NCBI RefSeq assembly: GCF_026262575.1
Contig: NZ_JAPKFL010000032.1
Location: 1-54,588 of the forward strand
Direction of reading: 5' to 3'
Origin: Streptomyces marinisediminis
GTDB lineage: Bacteria; Actinomycetota; Actinomycetes; Streptomycetales; Streptomycetaceae
Length of the DNA stretch: 54,588 nt
Numbering within the stretch: position 1 is the stretch's first letter; every line of letters begins with the position of its first letter. Of this stretch, positions 33,422 to 44,061 are shown in pieces. A program made the translations under genes and the position numbers. A model generated the notes under the pieces. The model ran no database searches, had not been told where the DNA came from, and saw nothing but the letters and a program-made list of their open reading frames with translations.

Positions 33422-33728
33422 TCAGGGTGTGGTGTAGCCGAGGGTGTAGTCGCCGCTGCCGGAGTAGGCGTGGACGCGGTAGCGGTAGTAGCCGGCCGTC
33501 CCGTCGTAGGACAGCTCCTCGTCCGGCCCGCTGGTCGTGGCACGCGCCACCTCGCTCCAGCCCGCGCCGCCCCACTTCTGCAGGTAGAGGTCGAAGTCCG
33601 CGCCGTCCGGGCCGTCCAGACAGGCCCGGTGCGCACCCGCACCCGAGCGGAACCAGCTGCCACCGGGCTGGACGTCACTGCCACCACCGCGCAGCGAACC
33701 GCTCACGGTGTGCTCCAGCCCGTCACAG
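33422..33728 (-). repeat. Type A tail module, copy 2 (S15 gene)
   Basis: 307 bases aligned without gaps to the M28 tail, with about five substitutions (two in the FQSG/FRSG codons). It begins exactly at the stop codon and ends at the CDGLEH codons. Confidence 0.9.
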
Positions 33729-35530
33729 CCCTCCCCGCCGTCGCCGTCCCCCGCGACCAGCGGAAGGGCGAGGGTGCTCCCCGCGGGGGCGAGGTGCAGC
33801 GTGGTGCCGGGGCGCGGTCGCAGGGTGAAGTCGCGGTCGGTGGAGATGACGACGAGACCGATCCGGCGACCCTCCTCGAAGAGGTGGTCCTTGGGCTGCA
33901 TGCGGAAGGTGAGGTCGTACTCCCGGCCGCGGACGATCGGTCGGCCCGTCGCGCGGCCGTCGCGGTTGTGCGGGTCGATCCAGCCCCGGGTGACGACGGT
34001 CGGGTCCGCGGAGCCGCCGGGCGGGCCGTAGTCGACCAGCAGTGCCGTCAGGTTGGCCGCGTCACGGTTGTCCACCGCCGCGCGCAGCGTCACCTCGGGG
34101 ACGCCGGAGAGCCGCAGGTCCGTCTCCAGCGGCGGGGTGCGGTACACCAGCCGGGCGCCGTCCGCGCCGTCCGGACGGGCCACGAGGGAGGCCGCGTCCC
34201 GGGTGCGGCCCTGGTCGGTGAAGGACTGCCGCACCTGGCTGCCGGTCGGCTCGGCGCCGAGCGTCCCGGGTGCGGTCGCGGAGTCCGCCGAGAGGTGGTA
34301 GACGGCCCGCTGCGCCTGCGGGTCGGGCCAGTCCGCGTACTGGTGCCAGGAGCCGTCGGCCAGTTGGACGTCGGCCGTCGGCTCGTCCATGATGCCGGTG
34401 TCCAGGCCCTTGACGTGCTCGTCGAACCAGCGCCCGACCGTCTCCCGGTAGTCGGGGCGGCTCGGCGTCGCGTGGCCGCCCCGGTGCAGCCAGATCTTGC
34501 GCGGCACGTCGTGCGCGCGCAGCGCCTCCCACCAGCGGGCGTAGTGCTCCCCCTTGACGTTCCAGTCGGAGTGGCCGTGCATCACCAGGACGGCCGGGGT
34601 CGCCTCGCTCACCCGTCGCACGTAGTCGCGCGCCTGCCAGAAGTCCGTGTAGTCGCCGGTGGCGCGGTCCTGGCGCGCGGTCAGGTCGTCGATCTCGTCG
34701 GCGCAGCCGCTGTTGCCGACCACGGCCTCGGCGAGCACGTCGGCGTCCTCGCCCTGGTACCCACCGGGCGCGACGACCAGCCCGTTCGCCCGGTAGTAGT
34801 CGTACCAGTCGGATATCGCGGCGATCGGCACGATGGCCTTGAGGCCCGCCACACCCGTGGTGGCCGCCATGTTGGCGAGCGTGCCGTTGTAGGAGACGCC
34901 CAGCATGCCGACGTCTCCCGTGCTCCAGTCCGCCTGCACCGGCCGGCCGCTCTCGTCGTACGCGGTGGCGCGGCCGTTCAGCCAGTCGACGACGGCGGTG
35001 GTGCCGAGCGTCTCGTTCATGTCCCCGGTGGTCGGGCAGCCGGTGGAGTCGCCCGTGCCGATGCTGTGGCCGAGGACGACGGCGTAGCCGCGGGGGAGGA
35101 AGTAGTCGTCGTACCAGCCGGGGAGCCCGGGCATCCGCTTGGTCCGGGCGGGGCCGTCGGCGGACGCGCTCGGCCCGTGGCCGGCGCCGTCGAAGATGTC
35201 CTCCTGCGGCAGGTGGTCGACGTCCACGCCGTGGAACTCGGCGGGGTTGGTGCCGTACCGGTACGGGCTCTGCTCGAAGACGACGGGCACCGGGCCGCCG
35301 CCGGCCGGGCGGGCGATGTCGAGGGCCACGCGGTCGGGTCGGCCGTCGTGGTCGGTGTCGGTCCCGGTCTCGACGTAGACCCGCTCCTGGACCGCCTGGG
35401 CCGCGTCGGTGTCCGCGTGCGCGGGGGCGCCGAGCAGCGGGGGCAGCGTGGCGGTGAGTGCGGCGAGCAGCGCGGTCGCGGCGGCTCGCCGCCGCCGTCG
35501 GGTGGGTTGTCGGGTGTGGCGCAGACGCAT
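33422..35530 (-). CDS. Secreted Xaa-Pro dipeptidyl-peptidase (S15, PepX-like) with C-terminal PPC-like domain
   Basis: A 702-residue exported serine peptidase that removes Xaa-Pro dipeptides. An Arg-rich N-terminus and hydrophobic core form the signal (residues 1-39, ending APAHA-D). The alpha/beta-hydrolase part has FEQSPYRYG, nucleophile Ser213 in GMLGVSYNG, the acid in HGHSDWNVKG and the histidine in RGGHATPSRPD. The PepX C-terminal jelly-roll domain follows (YHLSADSATAPGTL, LEGRRIGLVVISTDR-like region), then the type A tail from about residue 600. It heads an apparent two-gene operon with the M28 gene. Confidence 0.92.
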   Translation of the reverse strand: MRLRHTRQPTRRRRRAAATALLAALTATLPPLLGAPAHADTDAAQAVQERVYVETGTDTDHDGRPDRVALDIARPAGGGPVPVVFEQSPYRYGTNPAEFHGVDVDHLPQEDIFDGAGHGPSASADGPARTKRMPGLPGWYDDYFLPRGYAVVLGHSIGTGDSTGCPTTGDMNETLGTTAVVDWLNGRATAYDESGRPVQADWSTGDVGMLGVSYNGTLANMAATTGVAGLKAIVPIAAISDWYDYYRANGLVVAPGGYQGEDADVLAEAVVGNSGCADEIDDLTARQDRATGDYTDFWQARDYVRRVSEATPAVLVMHGHSDWNVKGEHYARWWEALRAHDVPRKIWLHRGGHATPSRPDYRETVGRWFDEHVKGLDTGIMDEPTADVQLADGSWHQYADWPDPQAQRAVYHLSADSATAPGTLGAEPTGSQVRQSFTDQGRTRDAASLVARPDGADGARLVYRTPPLETDLRLSGVPEVTLRAAVDNRDAANLTALLVDYGPPGGSADPTVVTRGWIDPHNRDGRATGRPIVRGREYDLTFRMQPKDHLFEEGRRIGLVVISTDRDFTLRPRPGTTLHLAPAGSTLALPLVAGDGDGGEGCDGLEHTVSGSLRGGGSDVQPGGSWFRSGAGAHRACLDGPDGADFDLYLQKWGGAGWSEVARATTSGPDEELSYDGTAGYYRYRVHAYSGSGDYTLGYTTP

Positions 35531-35578
35531 GGGGCGTCCCTTCCGGTTCTCCGGTGGCGCACAGGTGGTCGGGAGGGG

Positions 35579-35620
35579 CGGGGCGTCGGCCCGCGGTGGT
35601 GCCCGCGGGCCGGCGCCCCG
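35579..35620 (-). terminator. Terminator of the M4 peptidase gene
   Basis: An 18-base-pair stem with one G-U type pair and a 6-base loop, 26 bases beyond the M4 stop in the leftward direction and before the S15 start. Confidence 0.75.
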
Positions 35621-35645
35621 CGTCGGACGGCGCTCGGGTCAGCGG

Positions 35646-35939
35646 TCAGGGTGTGGTGTAGCCCAGGGTGTAGTCGCCGCTGCCGGAGTAGGCGTGGACG
35701 CGGTAGCGGTAGTAGCCGGCCGTCCCGTCGTAGGACAGCTCCTCGTCCGGCCCGCTGGTCGTGGCACGCGCCACCTCACTCCAGCCCGCGCCGCCCCACT
35801 TCTGCAGGTAGAGGTCGAAGTCCGCGCCGTCCGGGCCGTCCAGACAGGCCCGGTGCGCACCCGCACCCGACTGGAACCAGCTGCCACCGGGCTGGACGTC
35901 ACTGCCACCACCGCGCAGCGAACCGCTCACGGTGTGCTC
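35646..35939 (-). repeat. Type A tail module, copy 3 (M4 gene)
   Basis: 294 bases with a single mismatch to the M28 copy, at the base matching 31948. Identity stops abruptly at GGTGTGCTC, where the two proteins switch from EHTVSG to different linkers. Confidence 0.9.
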
Positions 35940-37586
35940 GAACTCGGTGCAGTTGTCGGGGTCGGGGTCCGTGTCGCCGGGGCGCTCGCCGACGTTGACC
36001 GCCGCCCAGGCGTGTGCGACCGCGAGCTGCTCGGGGCTGCCGGCGCCGTACAGCTCGCCGGCCGCCTGCAGGGTGTGGGCGCGGGCCTGCGCGAACGTCT
36101 CGTTCGGCAGCATCTTCTCGACCAGCGCCTTGAACCAGATCTGCTCGGCCTTGCCGATGCCGATGCCGGTCACCGGTTCGTCGTCGTAGGTCGGGCTGTC
36201 GTAGGTGACGCCGTTGACGACCTTCTCGCCGCTGCCCTCGGCCAGCAGGTAGAAGAAGTGGTTGGCGATGCCCGAGCTGTGGTGCACGTCCACGTTGCCG
36301 GCGCCGGGGTACCAGTAGTCCAGCGACCTGCCGTCCTTGCTGGGCCGGTCCATGTAGCGCAGCGGCGTGCCGTTCCCGCGGATGTCGATCTTCTCGCCGA
36401 CCAGGTAGTCGGCCACGTCCTCGGGGTTGTCGGCGTGGAACTCGACGGCGGCGGCGAAGATGTCGGAGGTGGCCTCGTTCAGCCCGCCGGACTCGTTGCT
36501 GTAGACCAGGCCCGCCGTGTGCGAGGTGACGCCGTGCGTCATCTCGTGGGCGGCGACGTCGATGGAGGTCAGCGGCTTGCGGTCGCCCGCGCCGTCGCCG
36601 TAGGTCATGCAGAAGCAGGAGTCCTGCCAGAAGGCGTTGGAGTAGGCGTTGCCGTAGTGGACGCGGCTGGAGGCGGCGACGCCGTCGCCGCGGATGCCCT
36701 CACGGCCGTGCACGTCCAGGAAGTAGTCCCAGGTGAGAGCGGCGCCGTAGTGGGCGTCGACGGCCGCGGTCTGGGTGTGGGTCGGTGAGCCGTTGCCCCA
36801 GACGTCGTCGGCGTCGGTGAGGACCCGGTTGCCGTTGTCGGCGTCACGGGTGGTGTGGCCGCCGCGCCGGGTGTCCTCCATGCGGTAGTTGCCACGGGAG
36901 CCGCTGGTGTCGATGGTCACCTCGCCGGCGTACATGCTGTGGCCGCTGCCGGTATGCACGCCCTGGTACTCGTACAGCTTCTCGCCGGTCTCCGCGTCGG
37001 TGATGACGTGCAGTTCGTTGGGGGTGCCGTCCTTCTGCACACCGCCGATCACCCGCTCCCAGGCGAGCGTGGGGTCTCCCTCGGCGGCCCAGACCACCTT
37101 GCGCGGGGCGGTGCTGCCCTTCGCCTCGGCCCTGGCGGGCTTCCGGCTCTCGGGCGCCTTGGTGGTCGGTACCGTGATCCGTGCGTCGGTGGCCTTGTCG
37201 ACGACCTCGATGGCGCCGTCGGGGCCCCGGTGCACGATGATCTGCCCGCCGAGGACGGGCAGTCCGGCGTAGGTGCGCTCGTAGCGGGTGTGCGTGGAGC
37301 CGTCGCGGTTCTTGACGACGTCCTTCACCCTGAGCTCGACGCGGTCGCCGAGTTCGAGGGCCCGGGCCGTCTCCGCCTCGCGGCTCTCGGCGTGGGCTAT
37401 CAGTTCGGCGCGTTCGGCGGGGCTGACCTCGGCTGTCAGGGCTCCGGGATCGAGCCGGCCGTCGTCGGCGGCAACGGCGGTGGCCGTGCCCGCCTGGAGG
37501 CCCACGGCCACCAGGGCCGCGGTGGCCGCCAGGGCGGCGGCGGTGCGGACGCGTCTGCCGACGCGGCGTGGAGAGACGGTACTCAC
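35646..37586 (-). CDS. Secreted M4 family metallopeptidase (thermolysin-like) with C-terminal PPC-like domain
   Basis: A 646-residue exported protease. The GTG start is behind GAGGAGCC. The signal peptide spans about 1-40 (RRVRTAAALAATAALVAVGL). An FTP/PepSY propeptide follows (YERTYAGLPVLGGQIIVHR, ELHVITDAETGEKLYEYQ). The catalytic domain has His347-Glu348-x-x-His351 in VAAHEMTHGVTSHTAGL, Glu371 in GGLNEATSDIF, and VDVHHSSGIANHFFYLLAEG with the transition-state histidine region. A short acidic linker leads to the type A tail. A terminator follows the gene. Confidence 0.95.
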   Translation of the reverse strand: MSTVSPRRVGRRVRTAAALAATAALVAVGLQAGTATAVAADDGRLDPGALTAEVSPAERAELIAHAESREAETARALELGDRVELRVKDVVKNRDGSTHTRYERTYAGLPVLGGQIIVHRGPDGAIEVVDKATDARITVPTTKAPESRKPARAEAKGSTAPRKVVWAAEGDPTLAWERVIGGVQKDGTPNELHVITDAETGEKLYEYQGVHTGSGHSMYAGEVTIDTSGSRGNYRMEDTRRGGHTTRDADNGNRVLTDADDVWGNGSPTHTQTAAVDAHYGAALTWDYFLDVHGREGIRGDGVAASSRVHYGNAYSNAFWQDSCFCMTYGDGAGDRKPLTSIDVAAHEMTHGVTSHTAGLVYSNESGGLNEATSDIFAAAVEFHADNPEDVADYLVGEKIDIRGNGTPLRYMDRPSKDGRSLDYWYPGAGNVDVHHSSGIANHFFYLLAEGSGEKVVNGVTYDSPTYDDEPVTGIGIGKAEQIWFKALVEKMLPNETFAQARAHTLQAAGELYGAGSPEQLAVAHAWAAVNVGERPGDTDPDPDNCTEFEHTVSGSLRGGGSDVQPGGSWFQSGAGAHRACLDGPDGADFDLYLQKWGGAGWSEVARATTSGPDEELSYDGTAGYYRYRVHAYSGSGDYTLGYTTP

Positions 37587-38409
37587 GTGTGGGCTCCTCG
37601 ACTCATGGGGCCGCCGGGGTGGCGCGGCCCCGTGGGGGGTGGGGTGGCGCGGAGGTCCCGGCATACGCCGTGCCGGATGCCGGGAGAGCGGCGACCGCGA
37701 AGGCTGCGACCATGCGTCCGGGTGTGCCGGTCCGTCCTCCCTTCCGTCTTCCTGCACCGGACCGTCGGCAGAAGGCGGACCGCCGTGGCCCCGCCCAGAG
37801 AATGGGGGAAGGCCAAAGGAACGGGAAGAGGGAAAACCCTTGCACCGCGTCGTTCTCATGTCCGCCGCGCGACGGGCGATTTACCTGTCGGAGAGAAACG
37901 GCCCGGGTCAGCACGGGCGGCGACACCGAGTCAAGACGCGGGTCTTTCCGGAACTCCGCCACTGCGATGACCGTGCGTTGGCCGGATAAGCGGGGGAGGC
38001 TACCCGGGGTGAGCTGTCGAGCGACGCATTTGCCGTTTCTTGCACGGTGTACCGCGCCCCATTGTTCATCCCGGAAAAGGGGAGTAAGGGGAGTGGACGC
38101 TCACTTCCGCGGTGCACACCCGCACGGCGGGCCTACCGCGCATGGCGGGTGGACACGGCAGGGCTCACCCCGGCAGCGCGCAGCAAGGCGTGCTGCTCGT
38201 GCGAGCGGCCCCGGAAGGCCGACGGGCACGGAGGCACGGACGGCACGGAAACACGGACGGCACCGGCCTCACCGGGCTCCCGGCCACAGACCACAGACCA
38301 CAGGTCACAGGTCACGGCACCGCCCGCTCGGCGGAGCGGGGCGGCCCGGGCCGCGGCGGTGCCGCCGGCGAGCACCGGCGGTGCCGAACGTCGAGAACGC
38401 GCACCCGCC
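37587..38409. other. Intergenic region with 7-bp direct repeats
   Basis: No supportable gene is seen in these 823 bases; the open frames present are Arg-rich and lack ribosome sites. The left part should carry the M4 promoter. At 38285-38312 lie four head-to-tail 7-base units (CACAGAC twice, then CACAGGT twice), which could be protein-binding sites or a slippage product. The stretch 37820-38100 is less GC-rich than the genes around it. Confidence 0.5.
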
Positions 38410-39795
38410 TCAGCGGGCTCTGTCCAGGAACTCCCGCACGGGCGCCAGCGTGGGCCAACGCGCGGCGAGGCGCGTGCGCAGGCCGTGCAGCTCACGGGCG
38501 ACGGTCGCCATGGGCAGGGCCCTGGCGTCGGTCAGCACGGGGCTGGCGATGGCGATCGCGGCGTCCGGCTGGCCGTCGCACGCGTAGCAGTCCGCCAGCC
38601 GCAGCGCGAGCAGGACGACGGCCGGGCGTTCCCTGGCGGGTACGAAGGTGAGGGAGTGCTGGGTCGCGTGGACCGCGCGCTGCGCGAGCGCGCGGTCGGC
38701 GGTGGCCGCCGCCGCGTCCCGCAGGGCACCGCCTATACCCGCCTCGACGAGTATCTGTCCCCGCACTCCCGCCAGCCAGGGAGCCTCCCGCGCGTCGTGC
38801 TCGTCCAGGCGCTCCAGCGCGTCCCGGGCCCCGGCGATCTGCCGTGTGGTCTCCCCCAGATCGCCCACGATGCTGTTGCTGCGCGCCAGGTAGAGGTGGG
38901 AGAGCGCGGTGGTCCACGTCCGTCCGGGGCCGATGGCGGAGAGGGCCTGGGCATAGGCGCGCGCGCTGCCCGCGTCGTCCTCCAGCCTGGCCAGACTGCT
39001 CATGTCGCACATGAGCGAGGCGCGCAGGGACACGTCGTCGCAGAGCATCGCCCAGTGGAGCGCCCTGCCGTACAGCGCCATCGCGGCGGCCCGCTGGCCC
39101 CGCAGCGTGCGGAGCTGCCCGGCGAGGCTGGCGTGGGCCGCGGCCAGGTGCAGGAGCGGCTGGGTGAGGCGTGCGTTGGCCGGACACAGGGACCGCGCGA
39201 TCAGGTGCAGGGCGTGCTCGACCGCGTTCTGGAGCCCGCTGGGCCCGTGTGTCTCGGCCATACCGGCGTAGAGCGCGTGCTGTGCCGTGAGCACGTGCAG
39301 GGTGTCCTCGTCGACCCGCCGGCCGGGCTGCTGGGCGAAGGCCGCGTAGAGTGCGGCAGCGTGGTCGGCGGAGGGTGTCGTGCACTGGCTCTCCGGGTGG
39401 AGCGGACACCTGACGCCCTGGTGCGGCAGCACCGCGGGCCAGTGGGCCGGGTCCCACCCCACCGTGGCCTCGTGCGCGGGAGCGGGGACGCTGGGCAGGG
39501 GGGTCTGCGGGCCGAGACCGGGCAGCGTGCCGAGTCCGGACGTGGCGGCGGCGGCCTCCGAGCGGAGCTGGGTGAGCTGCCCGCCGGTGTTCAGGATCGC
39601 GTCGAGACGACGGACGTGGTCCGGGGCGGGGAGCCGGTCCCCCGACTCCCACCGGCTGACCACGCTGTTGTGGTAGCCGAGTCGCTCGGCTAACCGGGTC
39701 TGCGTCATCCCGGCGTGTCTGCGCCAGTACTTCAGGGAGACGCGGAATTGGTCCCGCGCGGTCGGTGTGCCCGCGTCGTCGGCTCCAGCACTCAC
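38410..39795 (-). CDS. XRE family HTH regulator with TPR-like sensor domain, TTA codon
   Basis: A 461-residue protein with a GTG start behind GGGAG. Residues about 15-70 are the HTH (RVSLKYWRRHAGMTQTRLAERLGYHNSVVSRWESGDRLP). The remaining 380 residues are helical repeats rich in Ala and Leu (ALYGRALHWAMLCDDVSLRASLMCDMSSLARLEDD and similar), like the TPR-type regulators common in Streptomyces. Codon 35 (39691-39693) is TTA, so bldA dependence is expected. It is flanked on both sides by secreted peptidase genes facing the same way, making it the natural candidate to control the peptidase island. Confidence 0.85.
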   Translation of the reverse strand: MSAGADDAGTPTARDQFRVSLKYWRRHAGMTQTRLAERLGYHNSVVSRWESGDRLPAPDHVRRLDAILNTGGQLTQLRSEAAAATSGLGTLPGLGPQTPLPSVPAPAHEATVGWDPAHWPAVLPHQGVRCPLHPESQCTTPSADHAAALYAAFAQQPGRRVDEDTLHVLTAQHALYAGMAETHGPSGLQNAVEHALHLIARSLCPANARLTQPLLHLAAAHASLAGQLRTLRGQRAAAMALYGRALHWAMLCDDVSLRASLMCDMSSLARLEDDAGSARAYAQALSAIGPGRTWTTALSHLYLARSNSIVGDLGETTRQIAGARDALERLDEHDAREAPWLAGVRGQILVEAGIGGALRDAAAATADRALAQRAVHATQHSLTFVPARERPAVVLLALRLADCYACDGQPDAAIAIASPVLTDARALPMATVARELHGLRTRLAARWPTLAPVREFLDRAR

Positions 39796-39884
39796 CCGTT
39801 GCTCCCATGCGGTGTCTGTGGCGGGGAGGGAATTCTCGGCGTTGTCAGTGTGCCGTCACGTGCACCTCCGGTACAGACGCGAGC

Positions 39885-39923
39885 GCGGGGTGGCCCGGCC
39901 GGCAGCTTGCCGGGCCACCCCGC
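39885..39923 (-). terminator. Terminator of the M14 carboxypeptidase gene
   Basis: A 15-base-pair stem around GGGGTGGCCCGGC with a 9-base loop, about 55 bases past the M14 stop and before the XRE regulator start. Confidence 0.75.
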
Positions 39924-39977
39924 CTCCGCAGTCCCACCCCCATGTGAGACGTGCGGGTCAGGGGATGTCAGTGAGCG

Positions 39978-40612
39978 TCAGGGGACGTCGTATCCGAGGG
40001 TGTAGGTGCCGGAGCCGCCGGCGGCCTCGACGCGGTAGCGGTAGTAGCCGCTCTCACCCGAGTACGTCAGCTCCGCACGCGCCCCCGGCTCGCCACTGGC
40101 GACCGTGGCCCAACCGGAGCCGGCCCACTTCTGCAACTCCAGCCCGAAGGTGGCACCCTGCGGCGCCTCCAGGCACGCCTCGTGCACACCCGGCCGCAGC
40201 GCCAGGAAGAACGCGCCGTCCGGCTGGTACGCACTGCCACCCGCCCGCAGCGAACCGGACCTCGACACCTCGAACGTGCCACACTCCTTTGGCACCTCGC
40301 CCTTGACCGTCAACGTGTACGTCGCCGACCGGGTGACCTCCTCACCCGCGCCCTTGACCGTCACCGGGTACGTACCCGGCGCCGTGTCCGCACCCGCACG
40401 GACCGTCAACGACGCCGACTCACCCGACACCACCGACTCCGGGGAGAACACGGCCGACGCACCCGCGGGCAGACCCTCCGCCGACAGCGACACCTCCTGG
40501 TCCTCACCCGCCGTCGTCCGCGTGGCCACCGTCGCCGTCACCTTCTCACCCGGCTCCACCGAACCGGCCGACGGCGACACCGACACCGAGAAGTCGTCCT
40601 CGGCCGGGTCCT
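39978..40612 (-). repeat. Type B tail module, copy 1 (M14 gene)
   Basis: Encodes the Ig-like plus PPC-like domains. It aligns without gaps to 42084-42718, with about 16 mismatches in 635 bases counted by eye; the final 275 bases differ at only one position. A partial duplicate of the end (TCAGGGGATGTCA) lies just past the stop at 39960-39970. Confidence 0.88.
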
Positions 40613-41915
40613 GCGAGCAGTACTGCTGCTGTTTACCGATAGCCCGGTACGGACAGTCGGCGTACTCGGCCAGGATGAGTGCGGCCTCCTTGTTGCGGGC
40701 CGTTTCAGTGGGAATCACCTCGTCCGGCGGGTAGAAACCCGGATAGGGCGAGTCGGGGTACAGCTCGAAGACGTAGGACCAGATTCCCTGGTCCCCCCAC
40801 ATCCAGTCCAGGGAAGCGCCGTCGGTGATGTACAGGTCGCTGCTCTGCTGCGGCGTGTAGCCGTTGGTGGCCGCCATTTCGCGGCCGATGGTGCGGAAGG
40901 TGGCCTCCTGGTCGGCCGACAGGCCGGTGTCGAGATCGGAATAGGTGTAGCCGTAGGGCCACAGAATGAGTTCCGAATAGGAATGGATGTCGATGTGCGC
41001 CTTGATCTGCTGCTCCCCGTCCACGCGGCGGGAGAGCACGAAGTCCCGCAGGACGTCGAGCTCGGTCGCGGAGAACGGTCCGGTGCCGCGGTAGGTGTCG
41101 CTGGAGGGGGACCCGCTGGAGCCGCCGCAGCAACCCCACTTGTAGCCGAAGTTGCGGTTCAGGTCGGTCCCCACGTACGAGGAACCCGCGTTGGGCTGAC
41201 GGTTCTTGCGCCAGGAGCGGTAGGACCCGGTGGCGTGGTCGTACTCGCTGCCGTCCGGGTTGAGCATCGGGATGATCCAGATCTCCCGGGAGTCGACCAC
41301 CTCGGTGACGCGGCTGTTGCTGCCGTAGTCACCGGTGAACAGGTTGGCCAGGTACAACGCCTGTTCGGTGGTGAGGTGTTCGCGGGCGTGGATGTTCGCG
41401 TTGAACAGGACCTCCGGTTCGTCCTCGTCGGCGGTGACGTTGTCGGAGATCTTGAGTGCCGCGATGTCGCGGCCCTCGTAGGACTTGCCGATGACCGTCT
41501 TCTGCGCCAGTTCGGGGAACTTCTCGGCGATGCGGTCGAGCTCCGCGAGCGTCTCGGCGTAGTCGTGGTACCCGGAGTCCTGCGGAGGGAAGCCCGACAC
41601 CTGGGGGTTCCCTCCGCGCTTCGGGGGATCGGGCATCACCTCGACGGTGAAGCCCAGTTCCCGGATGCGCTCGGCTTCGGCGCCGGTGGCGGTGACGTAG
41701 ACCCTGCCGTGTTCGACGTGGTCCACGACCGCGCCGGTACGCGCGATGGCGGTCTTGTCCTCCTGCGTCCGGGGGCCGGAGACTTGATACTGGCCGGACT
41801 GGCCGGACTGGCCGAGCACGACGGGGCTGGGGTCGGCGGCGGCACCGCCGGTGATCCCGACCAGGCTCGTCGCCGCGATGGCCAGGGCGGAGAACAACGC
41901 GACTCTTCGTCGCAC
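39978..41915 (-). CDS. Secreted M14 zinc carboxypeptidase with Ig-like and PPC-like C-terminal domains
   Basis: A 645-residue exported carboxypeptidase. The GTG at 41915 is chosen over 41921 because AGGAGG abuts the latter directly but lies five bases before the former. The signal spans 1-27 (RRRVALFSALAIAATSLVG). Zinc ligands His176 and Glu179 sit in NANIHAREHLTTEQ and a third in KAHIDIHSYSE; LNPDGSEYDH, GTDLNRNFGYKWG and catalytic Glu in SYVFELYPDSPYPG complete the active site. An Ig-like domain (NDFSVSV-type, here DDFSVSVSPSAGSVEPG) and the type B tail follow. Codon choice in the mature domain is less GC-biased than in its neighbours. Confidence 0.93.
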   Translation of the reverse strand: MRRRVALFSALAIAATSLVGITGGAAADPSPVVLGQSGQSGQYQVSGPRTQEDKTAIARTGAVVDHVEHGRVYVTATGAEAERIRELGFTVEVMPDPPKRGGNPQVSGFPPQDSGYHDYAETLAELDRIAEKFPELAQKTVIGKSYEGRDIAALKISDNVTADEDEPEVLFNANIHAREHLTTEQALYLANLFTGDYGSNSRVTEVVDSREIWIIPMLNPDGSEYDHATGSYRSWRKNRQPNAGSSYVGTDLNRNFGYKWGCCGGSSGSPSSDTYRGTGPFSATELDVLRDFVLSRRVDGEQQIKAHIDIHSYSELILWPYGYTYSDLDTGLSADQEATFRTIGREMAATNGYTPQQSSDLYITDGASLDWMWGDQGIWSYVFELYPDSPYPGFYPPDEVIPTETARNKEAALILAEYADCPYRAIGKQQQYCSQDPAEDDFSVSVSPSAGSVEPGEKVTATVATRTTAGEDQEVSLSAEGLPAGASAVFSPESVVSGESASLTVRAGADTAPGTYPVTVKGAGEEVTRSATYTLTVKGEVPKECGTFEVSRSGSLRAGGSAYQPDGAFFLALRPGVHEACLEAPQGATFGLELQKWAGSGWATVASGEPGARAELTYSGESGYYRYRVEAAGGSGTYTLGYDVP

Positions 41916-42009
41916 GGACACCTCCTGTGATGAGTACGTGAGTGGCGTGGCGCGCGGCGGCGCGCGCGGGAAGGCCCCCGCGTGCCGCCGACGCGAGCCA
42001 CGCCGGTGG

Positions 42010-42045
42010 CCGCCGGTCCGGCCGCGGCGGCGACCGGACCGGCGG
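42010..42045 (-). terminator. Terminator of the S8 protease gene
   Basis: A 12-base-pair stem (CCGCCGGTCCGG with its complement) and 12-base loop, about 40 bases past the S8 stop. Confidence 0.65.
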
Positions 42046-42083
42046 TGGACGGAGCGCGAGAGCGCTCAGCCCCTGGGGTGGTG

Positions 42084-43925
<1,842 letters not shown>

Positions 43926-43952
43926 GCGTGTCTCCCTCGGTTTCGATGTGTT

Positions 43953-43998
43953 CCGTGCGCCGCCCACCCGCCTGACGGGGGCCGGGGGCGGCGCACGG
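43953..43998 (-). terminator. Terminator of the second M4 peptidase gene
   Basis: A 13-base-pair stem (CCGTGCGCCGCCC with its complement) and 20-base loop, about 60 bases past the stop at 44062. Confidence 0.6.
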
Positions 43999-44061
43999 CC
44001 TGAACTGCCCCTCGTGCGGTCCGCGGACGCGGACCTCGGAGGCAGGGCACAGTGCCGCCGG

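Noticed and set aside
37587..38409. Small genes in the gap between M4 peptidase and XRE regulator
   Set aside because: Candidate frames lack ribosome sites, codon bias and recognisable domains. One (37908-38117, minus) was considered as a DUF397 remnant but does not show its motif.
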